Shown here: piece by piece, positions 25,736 through 34,788 of the stretch | Position numbering within the stretch: the first letter of the stretch is position 1 | Layout of the letters: each line of letters starts with the position of its first letter | From: Siphonodentalium dalli | Lineage: Eukaryota > Mollusca > Scaphopoda > Gadilida > Siphonodentaliidae | NCBI GenBank assembly: GCA_032622095.1 | Contig: CP136061.1 | Coordinates: 14,833,287-14,897,286 of the forward strand | Direction of reading: 5' to 3' | Length of the DNA: 64,000 nucleotides | Notes under the pieces: model-generated | The model's input: only the letters and a program-made list of their open reading frames with translations | The model's database searches: none | Told to the model about the DNA's origin: nothing | Made by a program: the position numbers and the translations under genes

Positions 25736-26090
25736 TGCATGGTATGATAAGCCAAATTGACATTTAATAAATAATTGAGCTCAGGCGCAATAAGGAATCC
25801 CTTAAGGAATCTCTTATTGCGCTTAAGGCTTAAGCGCAATAAGGAATTTCTTATTGCGCTTAATTAATTAAGCGCAATAAGGAATTTCCTTATTGTGCTT
25901 AAGCGCAATAAGGAATAGTCTTATTGCGCTTAATCTTATTGCGCTTAAGCGCAATAAGGGAAGATCTAATTGCGCTTAAGCGCAATAAGAATATTCCTTA
26001 TTGCGCTTAAGCGCAATAAGAAGATTCCTTATTGCGCTTAAGCTCAATTATTTATTAAATGTTAATTTGGCTTCCCATAGCATGGGTCCT
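25736..26090. mobile_element. Large palindrome filled with CGCAATAAGGAA hairpins
   Basis: The outer arms are GCCAAATTGACATTTAATAA + ATAATTGAGCT (from 25,751) and their complement ending AATTTGGC (26,071). The pairing extends outward through GCATGGTATGA / CATAGCATGG. Between the arms the palindromic word TTAAGCGCAATAAGGAATT and its reverse TTCCTTATTGCGCTTAA alternate about seven times, giving many nested hairpins. It looks like a foldback element whose interior is itself a tandem array of palindromes. No coding. Confidence 0.75.
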
Positions 26091-26661
26091 TGGAATCCAC
26101 TTATTTTGACATTTGTTAAAATGTATTGATCAAGTTTTTTTTTATAGCATTTTGTTCTAGTTTCTGTATGTACTATTAGTCTTTCACTATAAATTCATTG
26201 ATATATATATCATATAATGACATATGAGGCATTAATTACCCTTCAAATAATGGTATGCTTAATAAGTGTAGATTGACATCTGTCATTTGGGAGTATTTCA
26301 TCATTTACAATATACTTATTTAATTTAATGTAATGCTATTGCACATTTGCACCGGTACATGTATTCATAGTAATTTTTTTTTATCAAAATGCAAAATGGG
26401 AGTTATGGGAGACAAAATTCAAATTTTCAGTAATGACAATCAACATGCGCGATTCCATCACAGGAATCCGGGAATTTTGTTTTAAATTTTATTATATTAT
26501 TTTATATAAAAATAATATATAAATAAAAAAAATACCCGGGGGTGGTAACTTAATCTAATTTAATTATGGTTAAGTCAAGAAGTGCAATTCATTTGCACTT
26601 ATAGTGTACGGTAAATCTATAAATCCATAATTGTGTGGTGGGATGCCAAATTCCATTAGGC

Positions 26662-26916
26662 TTAAGGAGGCCCCCACCCTCTCTTTTCGTACGCCGTATT
26701 CCATGCCCTGTTATGCGGTACGCCGTATTCCGGCCCTCTGTTAGGAGGTATTCGGTATTCCAAAAATACAGGTATTCGTACGCCGACCTTCCAAAAAATG
26801 GAATTTTCATATATTTTTATGTATTCCATATGGCTGTTAACTGGTATTCCGTATTCCACCATCTGTGTTAAGTGGTATTCCGTATTCCACGGGGGGTGGG
26901 GTGGGGGCCTCCTTAA
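26662..26916. mobile_element. 255-bp MITE with TTAA ends
   Basis: TTAAGGAGGCCCCCACCC at the left mirrors GGGGTGGGGGCCTCCTTAA at the right. The TTAA at both ends fits a TTAA-targeting element such as piggyBac or Kolobok (inference). The interior repeats GTACGCCGTATTCC and GGTATTCCGTATTCCA. Upstream, 26,091-26,661 is AT-rich with no gene. Confidence 0.65.
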
Positions 26917-26929
26917 GTGTAATGGAAAT

Positions 26930-27025
26930 CTGAATTACACTTAAGCGTAATATTAATAAGATATTAAATATGAATTACGCCTCCTACATATCTGAAATAT
27001 GCTTAAGCGTAATTGAGATATAAAT
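26930..27025. repeat. CTTAAGCGTAAT palindrome cluster
   Basis: ATTACACTTAAGCGTAAT, then ATTACGC and ATGCTTAAGCGTAATTG occur within about 90 bp. The words resemble the TTAAGCGCAATAAG units of the 25,736-26,090 palindrome with CGCAA changed to CGTAA, suggesting a related degraded element. Confidence 0.45.
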
Positions 27026-27911
27026 GCTTAAAAATAATTGGGTTTTCTGATCTTCATACATGTGCATTGAATAAAATGTTGTATAATCTAAAATGGTATC
27101 ACTGTGAGCGATGCCTGACTAGACCTAGATCATTTTGAGGAATTATTTTTGAGTCAATTTAATGACATGAGATATGTAAAAGTTTTCCAGTGTGTCAGCT
27201 GGACTTTGAAGTGTAGCACTTGGTTAATAATAGACTTACTAGTAATAATAGGCCTATATTAGTTATATATACTCTATTATATTAGTTCATGATTGATCTA
27301 TCCAGTTTTCCAGCCTGGTAAATGGTTAATTGGGATGGTAGAACTGCAAGTAAAGTTAGTAATGTCACTAATGAATAATGGTAATATGGTACTGGTACTA
27401 GTGGTAGGCCTATATTATAATATGTCCCTATGGCCTGTTCATAAAATTTAAACAAAAACTATTTAGGCTAAATTTTGATTTAAGTTCTATAAATGACTGG
27501 TCAATGCCATATATTATAATTCAGATACGCATGTAGTTATATATTATAGTACTAAACAAATACAAACACAAAAAGTTCAGTTGTATACAAATTGACTGAT
27601 TGACAGCGAATTTGGGTGATGCTTTTCATCGTTTTAACTGGACATTAGTAGTAACTTTCACCAGAAAGTTCAATATAGTGTAGGTCAATGCGTATTGTTT
27701 ATGGAAATATCGACAAAATAGGGAACATTTCGTTTAAATGTTGTTTTAAAATGATTTTTGGACGGGAGAAATGAGCAACTCTATATAATTCTATAGTGTA
27801 TCCATAGACGCATTTCTCGGTTTAACCTACCGACCGCAAGAGGGCGCTGCGGCGATACGCATTACAATAGAACCAATGGGAAGTGAACCTTCCCGTTATT
27901 TAAGTTCCCTG
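27026..27911. other. Intergenic, no gene seen
   Basis: AT-rich, without arrays, TIRs or coding signal. The only item noted is the CTCF-like word at 27,834-27,848, listed separately. Confidence 0.5.
27834..27848 (+). promoter_or_regulatory. CTCF-like motif
   Basis: CCGCAAGAGGGCGCT matches the bilaterian CTCF core consensus (CCASYAGRKGGCRSY) at 13 of 15 positions by eye. It lies in a short GC-rich island in otherwise AT-rich DNA, about 65 bp before the second 40-bp satellite. A single motif match is weak evidence; occupancy is unknown. Confidence 0.25.
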
Positions 27912-28015
27912 GTACTACCGACTAAATAAGGGAGATAACCCAATACAGAACGTACTACCGACTAAATAAGGGAGATAACCCAATACAGAACGTACTACCG
28001 ACTAAATAAGGGAAA
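27912..28015 (+). repeat. 40-bp satellite, ~2.5 copies (second site)
   Basis: Same unit as 24,229-24,500 (ACTACCGACTAAATAAGGGA, GATAACCCAATACAGAACGT), same orientation, 3.4 kb away. The array begins and ends abruptly. The two sites could be sister arrays within one larger element or independent insertions of an element carrying the satellite. Confidence 0.9.
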
Positions 28016-30036
28016 TTTATCTGAAACGGTTTACAACACCACAATTGATCGACTTTGGTCGCACATAAGTCGAATTAACCTATTCTTGATGGGACTTGGA
28101 CATAATAATTATAAACACTACTTGGCACTCCAAACGTTCAGAGACACACCAACCAACACAGTCTGGCTTCAGCTGCTTCCTCGTCCGCGACTGCACTACA
28201 CAACCAGGTCAACGGGTTCTGACACTCGCACGGGAGTGGAAGGCGGGCATTGCACCATCAATAGTTGAGGAGCTCTAACCGACCTTAAGTCAACCGGCTG
28301 GCATTGCACCCTCTTCCTAGAGTTGAGCCCGTACTACAAGCCCGGAATACAACAGACTAAGGCAACTGGAGTCCAAGCAAGCACTAAATAGGACAATATG
28401 TACAACTATTCACAACTCAAAACAATATATATATCAACACACAAAACTCACACAGATAAATCACGGTAAGTCTTCTCCGCCGGTCCCGGTTCGGAATGGG
28501 GTGGGGCTTTGCTTCTTGCTTTGGTGGCATTCACCACATGCACAGTAGGCAAACACCTACTGTGCATGGGTGTATATCAATCTCACAAACCCTAAAAACG
28601 CTCTTCAGTGGAATTACGGCATTCAAACGTGGGTTGTAGGAGAGGGCCGACGGCCCTTTCAAATCTTCCCGGGTATCACCCCCAAACTCCAAACTTTTTG
28701 GTGGGACTTGGTGAAGATTTGTGTCGCTCTTTAAGATCACTTCTTCTTCGATCAAAAAACGCTCTTAAAAACGCTCTTTACAAACAGTTCTCCGCTGCAC
28801 AATTTTTTATTTCTGAGTACCTCAGTTATTTTGTAAATATAATCAGTCCAAAATATTTAGTAGTGGCTAGCTGGCTCCGGTTACCCGTGTTACCCCCATC
28901 GCTTACACGTGTTACGCAGATTGAATCACAATCAATATCTAATCGTGACCCCAGATTATATACAGTTTGTTATAGAATCGTTAATTGGCTTAATGGCTGC
29001 ATATTGGAAAGTTTTAGATTGGATAACACAGACGTGGCAATTTAAACAATGGAAGCATTATATCAGTCCATATGAGTGGCGGGAATATTTGTTCAATAGT
29101 AGTTGAACTATAACATGCCAATATGCTTACAGTGATACCCACTCTATACTCGTTTGGCACGAGTATACAGCGGTCTATTAATTGTAATAAGTTGTGTGTA
29201 CTGTCGTATCCCACTTTCCACCGGTGAAAACTTGCATGGACCTCGTTCGGAAATACATGCACATCATTGTAAACGGATTCTGATATAACGCGTACGCTTG
29301 CACAGAAAAGACTAAGACCAGGCTTCTCAAAATACCGACGGTACCAGACCTATCGGTACCGGTTCCGGACTGACAGTCTGAGTTCATAATATTGTATGTG
29401 GCTGCTCGGATTTCCACGAGTTATATGTGCAATGTGGCAGGTACGAAATGCAGGTTGATCTTACGGCTGGAAGTAGATAACAATGTGGATTTAGATGAAT
29501 TTAAATAATGAATTTCGCCAATTGACCAATCATTTGTTTTCAATACATGCAAATTTCAGTTGGCAATTGTTCGTTTGAACGTGTACTTGAACAATGAGTG
29601 AAAAGTTCCATCTTACAAAGAAGCATCGCTAACTGATCGATGATCGCTTTGTTTTTGGAGAGGTAAACTATAAAGCCGATGAGTCGATGATACATACGTA
29701 CACTATGCGTGACTTGAATTAAGGTGACTGTAATAAATATTGTGATCGAATGGGTGTAGATGACGTAGTCGCCATAGCTGTAATTGATTTGATATCCAAA
29801 TTGGCAACAGGCAACGTCATTCATATGTATGAATATGATATGAAGCGAAGATTCAATATGGTTGGCGGGTCGGTAAACTTGTCTGCTTTGGTATTTTTAC
29901 AAAGCGGTTGAATAATCTTCCTCATCGATCGAATATAATTACTGATGAACAATTTATATTCACGAACATAGCTTCACTCAACTTCACTGACTATTGAAAT
30001 TGTGACTGTGGAAATGTAAGACTGATAAACGGCAAC
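28016..30036. other. Intergenic; perfect 12-bp hairpin at 28,538
   Basis: 28,016-28,480 is CA-rich, ending near a donor-like CGGTAAGTC at 28,464. At 28,538-28,567 ATGCACAGTAGG faces CCTACTGTGCAT across six bases. A 145-codon plus frame (28,608-29,045) has no recognisable domain and no supported splice context, so it is not called. TATACTCG / CGAGTATA at 29,144-29,166 is a short palindrome. No gene supported. Confidence 0.5.
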
Positions 30037-30358
30037 TTAAAGGGGTACTGTACACTAAATCCGGCCATTTCGGGGCCATATCCTAGTATACTCAATAGAA
30101 GATATGCAACAAATGACTGCATTTGAGCCATCTGTGAGTGCAAAATACAACCGCTATATTGGTGGTAAGTGTAATGACAATGAGTTAATGACTCCAGTCG
30201 TAAACTCATTTGCATTATAATTATACTATGTTGGTTTACATCGTTCTCAAAGTAAATGGGTGTATTTTACACTCATCCATGGCTCAAATTCATTCAATAT
30301 CTTCTGTTGAGTATAATAGGAGATGGTCCCGAAATGGCCGGATATATTCACCCTTTAA
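30037..30358. mobile_element. 322-bp TIR element with TTAA target
   Basis: TTAAAGGGGTACTGTACACT at the left and its diverged complement ending TATTCACCCTTTAA at the right. The arms share CCGGCCATTTCGGG, TATACTCAATAGAAGATAT, TTGAGCCAT and GAGTGCAAAATACA in mirrored order for about 110 bp each. TTAA at both ends fits a piggyBac-like non-autonomous element (inference). Non-coding. Confidence 0.75.
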
Positions 30359-30536
30359 ATCTGCGAAGTTTTTCGTTTTTGGTGGCGCTTCGTCGAAATG
30401 ATAGGACACATGTGGCGATGCCGAACGCAACATAATAGGCAAATGTGAACGTTTTTAAACTGCTTCACTTGTTCAATTTGCTTTTTCTTCCAATGGACGT
30501 GTCACGACGGGACCTGAACAATGATAAGCCACGAAG

Positions 30537-31135
30537 CATGCACGTAATCCGTAGCCAGTAAATCATTGCTATACATGCACGTAATCCGTAGCCAGTAAAT
30601 CATTGCTATACATGCACGTAATCCGTAGCCAGTAAATCATTGTTATACATGCACGTAATCCGTAGCAAGTAAATCATTGTTATACATGCACGTAATCCGT
30701 AGCCAGTAAATCATTGTTATACATGCACGTAATCCGTAGCCAGTAAATCATTGCTATACATGCACGTAATCCGTAGCCAGTAAATCATTGCTATACATGC
30801 ACGTAATCCGTAGCCAGTAAATCATTGCTATACATGCACGTAATCCGTAGCCAGTAAATCATTGTTATATATGCACGTAATCCGGAGCCAGTAAATCATT
30901 GCTATACATGCACGTAATCCGTAGCCAGTAAATCATTGCTATACATGCACGTAATCCGTAGCCAGTAAATCATTGCTATACATGCACGTAATCCGTAGCC
31001 AGTAAATCATTGTTATACATGCACGTAATCCGTAGCCAGTAAATCATTACTATACATGCACGTAATCCGTAGCCAGTAAATCATTGCTATACATGCACGT
31101 AATCCGTAGCCAGTAAACCATTGTTATACATGCAC
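30537..31135 (+). repeat. 37-bp minisatellite, ~16 copies
   Basis: The unit is ATGCACGTAATCCGTAGCCA followed by GTAAATCATTGCTATAC, with very few differences between copies (GCTATAC/GTTATAC, one CGGAGCC, one CGTAGCA). High uniformity suggests recent expansion. 30,359-30,536 between this and the MITE holds nothing recognised. There are no spacers, so it is not a CRISPR array. Confidence 0.94.
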
Positions 31136-31374
31136 GCTGCACCCATGCAAATTGGTGATTCTCAGCTCTCCTTGATAAACAAACCTTCGTCGGAATATCT
31201 CGATTGTGAAGAACGTTTACTGACATGCACGTCTCCTTTGATTGAGATAAACAAATAGTTTGATTGGAATTTGCGTGGAAACATTTTACCCCAATATGCC
31301 GCCTTTGACGGCACATGAATTGGCCGGAAACTGCATTAACCGACTGGTGAAAGTTCGTGACTCACATAATGGTT

Positions 31375-31705
31375 CTAAAGTAGACACTGCACGAGCCCCG
31401 TCAATTCGACGTGACGGCCTAAGTAGACGGTACACGAGCCTCGTCAGTTCGGCGTGACGGCCTAAATAGACGGTGCACGAGCCCCGTCAGTTCAGTGTGA
31501 CGGCGTAAAGTAGACGGCACATGATTTCCGTCAGTTCGGTGTGACGGCCTAAAGTAGACGGCTCACGATCCCCGTCAGTTCGGTGTGTGTACGGCACATG
31601 ACAGTGAGGTATTGTCGAATAGCATATGCTGATGGATTACGGTCAGTTCGGTGAGTGTACGGCACATAACAGTGAGGCCTCATCGGATAGCATATGTTGA
31701 TGGAT
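31375..31705 (+). repeat. 43-44-bp degenerate repeats followed by ~84-bp repeats
   Basis: Five units of AGTAGACGGCACACGAGCCC + CGTCAGTTCGGYGTGACGGCCTAA run from about 31,379 to 31,590. Two longer units then share GTACGGCACATRACAGTGAGG, ATAGCATATGYTGATGGATTACGG and CAGTTCGGTGWGTGTACGG. The shared CAGTTCGGTG indicates the second type grew out of the first. Confidence 0.8.
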
Positions 31706-33068
31706 TACGGGACCCGAATTCTTGCACTGGTTTAATTGTGTGGGCGGGGCGCTCGTAAGATCAAAATCATGCAGAAAGGTACGTGTTTCCAACAATAGCT
31801 AGGTATAGATATCATTACACCAGGGACATGACTAGAGAGTCTTTGTTGTGGTGTCCAGCTTTGAGTTTCCAACTGCACTATCATTAACCGGACAGAAATT
31901 GCCAACTACATTGGACACTAATCGGTAAACATCTACAACACACCAAATGGGGACAATGGGTGAATACAAGTCGGAAAAATAATCGACTTTTTATTTGAAA
32001 TAAAACAAATAAAATGAACGAATATGATTATGGGACAGAAATATCCAGGGCATATTTCAATGTGTATTACACGTTTAGTTTAAGTTTAAGTTGTGCTGTT
32101 GATTGTCAGCATGAGTAAGTCATTACATTTCTGGAATCCTTTGCCGAGACAAAGTATATTTTAGAATATATGGACCAACAATATAGTCATATCACTATGT
32201 AGACTATGTATTAACGATAGCTCCGCATATTGTGATATATGCTTACTGTATTCTTATAAATTGTTATGTTATACCCATAGGTCCCTGACACAAAATTGGT
32301 ACGAACGTACCTTTTTTGTGGAAAACTGTCCCCAGATATTTATAACTATTAACTATCTCAATTGGAAGATTATCTAGTATGAAACCTGGTGTCGTTTTTT
32401 TGCATGTGTGCCAAATTGCCGGACATTGTCTATACATAAACGGGTGGGGGTGACCGGTGATATGTATATATGTTCAACTTGTTTTGGTAGTCATGTTGCT
32501 TTGCCATTATTTTTCAGTCTAATATCATGTGGGAGATGGGTACCCATAAATGAGTCAGCACTTGTCCTCCAATCACATTGTCTGTATAAACAAATATATG
32601 TGATATATATCATGTGTTATATAAATTAGACAAATAAATATGTTCAAACAAAATATAAAAGAGTAGGATCTGTCTGGCTATATGTCTGCCTGTTCGGAAT
32701 TTTCTCCGTACCGCTGGACAGATTTCAACCAAACTGGGCGTGGTGACTCGGGGTATCACGGCAGAGGTCACAGCGTCGTTAGTTTATCAAATATTTATTT
32801 GAAAAGAGGATATTTTGAAGTAGATTTTCTATATATATATAATAGTATGACGCACGCCCGCCCCCCCCCCCCCTCCCGGTGAGAACCTGTTTCAGCTAGT
32901 TGTATTACGTATAATTCAGGACATAATATTGAATATTGAAGATCACCTCATAATGACGATGTAAACGTGTACTCACAACAGAGAATAATTCACAATCATG
33001 GGCATCCTTGGAATATACACCGAATATAAAGTATCTGATGTTAAATTGTACACTTGTGTAGGGAAGTA
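31706..33068. other. Intergenic; one dispersed GATTTCAACCAAACT-type module
   Basis: No gene. At about 32,665-32,765 the sequence TCTGTCTGGC...CCGCTGGACAGATTTCAACC + AAACTGGG resembles the CGGCTCAACCGATTTTGACG + AAACTTGG module seen at 52.1, 53.8 and 54.4 kb. An AT run (32,830-32,842) and a 13-base C run (32,861-32,873) follow. Confidence 0.5.
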
Positions 33069-33537
33069 TATATGTGACCCGCCATATCAAATCCAGTCGT
33101 AAGTCGGGATTTTTTTACCCTATGCCAATGCATTCTCTTATATATGCGAGTCGACCATATGTCGCCTCGCATATATAAGAGAATGCATTGGCCTAACAAT
33201 TTTTTATCATTTTTTAAAAAATAAATGTTTCTTACAATTTTTAGGACATAAAATAAAAAACATCCATAACCCTGCAGGGAGCCCCACACATATATAGAAG
33301 CACATATAAGAGTGTCGTCTGCTCATGTTTGTCTGGGGCTCTGTATGGGAGAAATTCTAAAATTGTTAAAGAATACAAGAAAAAAATATTAAAAATGATA
33401 AAAAATTGTTAGGCCAATGCATTCTCGTATATATGCGAGGCGACCCATGGTCGACTCGCATATATAAGAGAATGCATTTGCACAGGGTAAAACAAATCCC
33501 GACTTACGACTGTATTTGATATGACGGGTCAGATATA
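33069..33537. mobile_element. MITE family 1, copy B
   Basis: The ends are TATATGTGACCCGCCATATC and a decayed complement (GACGGGTCAGATATA). Both internal hairpins (arm start GCCAATGCATTCTCTTATAT) are present, with a central inverted GGGAGCCCCACAC / TGTCTGGGGCTCTG pair. The layout matches copies A and C. A (GA)n microsatellite (33,826-33,850) follows 290 bp later and precedes the coding transposon. Confidence 0.85.
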
Positions 33538-33825
33538 GACAATTTACTGTATTCTAATGTGATGTTATAGTTGTATGTATACTATTTATGTCTTGGTTGT
33601 TAACTTTGATTTACGTTTACTCCAGACATATATTTTATTACAATTATGTCCAGCAATATACCATGGCATGAATTGAAACAAACTCTTCATATGACAAAAA
33701 ATACAATGTATTTGCCCGACAATTGCCCGACGGAAGTCCTGCCTGGAGTATTTTAGGGGGTTGACACACACCCTACACCCCCATAATTTACGTCCCTGTA
33801 TATATACGCGTTCTTCAGAGTTCTA

Positions 33826-33850
33826 GAGAGAGAGAGGGAGAGAGAGAGAG
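33826..33850. repeat. (GA)n microsatellite
   Basis: GA dinucleotide run with one GGGA interruption, about 55 bp outside the left end of the coding transposon. Confidence 0.85.
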
Positions 33851-33903
33851 TGATATAACCAATTATTGATGAGCACTCTGCTTGATAGCTTCACTTTCAA
33901 TAA

Positions 33904-34061
33904 TTAGTGGAGCAGATATGTGAATAATCGTTACCGTTAATGAATAAATTGTGAAATTTGGCCCAGACGTTCCTGGTTGGGTCCTTTGAAAATATTTCTG
34001 GTAGGCAACTGGATCGGACAATTTTTAGGGTGTTTTGGGGGTTTCCATAGCAACGAACCCC
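33904..34061 (+). repeat. Left terminal inverted repeat of the coding transposon
   Basis: In order: TTAGTGGAGCAGATA, AATCGTTAC, TGAATAAATT, GAAATTTGGC, GGTAGGCAA, TTTAGGGTG and CCATAGCAACGAACCCC. Each word has a counterpart in the same order in the complement of 40,669-40,836. Overall identity is moderate, with small indels. Confidence 0.8.
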
Positions 34062-34788
34062 ATTTCAGCCTACTTTTCTCAGAAAAATGTATACAAGACC
34101 GGAGATTGTGGGTAGATCGGAGTTATTTTTTACTCAAAATACCACGCTAGTGACAGAAGTCTTACCCGACAACTTTTAGGCAACTAGAAGCACGGGTTGG
34201 TTGCTATGGGGACCAACTATACCAAGTCACGTGACCAATATACGTTGATGAATGGAACATGTGTATTCGAAGAGATGGACTTCAAATCAATATATATTTA
34301 GAACTAATTCGTGGGTATTATTCCCAGAATCTACTCATATTAAGTATTGTTAGACATTAAACTGTTGTATTAACGAAAACCATTTCAAATTGGGATTACT
34401 TATTATACCCAAAATACTCTCGAAAAGTGGAAATTTCTCGAAATAAGTTTGCCACCCATATGTCGTTATCAACACACTTGCGCTAGATTATGCTGGTTAA
34501 TATGACCATCTTACATGTACATCAATTAGATATATATGTAACGTGTCTAATAGTGTGTAGATTTACATTGGTCATAAGGGATGGCTGCCAAAATGGTCAC
34601 AACATATGACCGAGTCGCCCATTTTGTTAAAGTTCAAAACAGGCTATTTCAATATGGAAAATTCAGGTTTTATATCAAAATAAACACATACTATAATGTT
34701 ATCAGAGAGCTCTTCTAATCAAATTGAATTAACCGATTGATGAAAATAGTCTTCATTGTACAGTTTCTGTTGATGAGCTCATGCATAC
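34062..34788. other. Non-coding left arm and 3' flank of the transposon gene
   Basis: Lies downstream of the gene's TAG stop. No canonical AATAAA polyadenylation signal was seen on the minus strand here, so the 3' end is undefined. It holds one X-box-like word, GTTGCTATGGGGAC at 34,200-34,213. Confidence 0.5.

Noticed and set aside
28608-29045. 145-codon plus-strand frame
   Set aside because: No recognisable domain, and a second unrelated frame overlaps it. No promoter or splice support.
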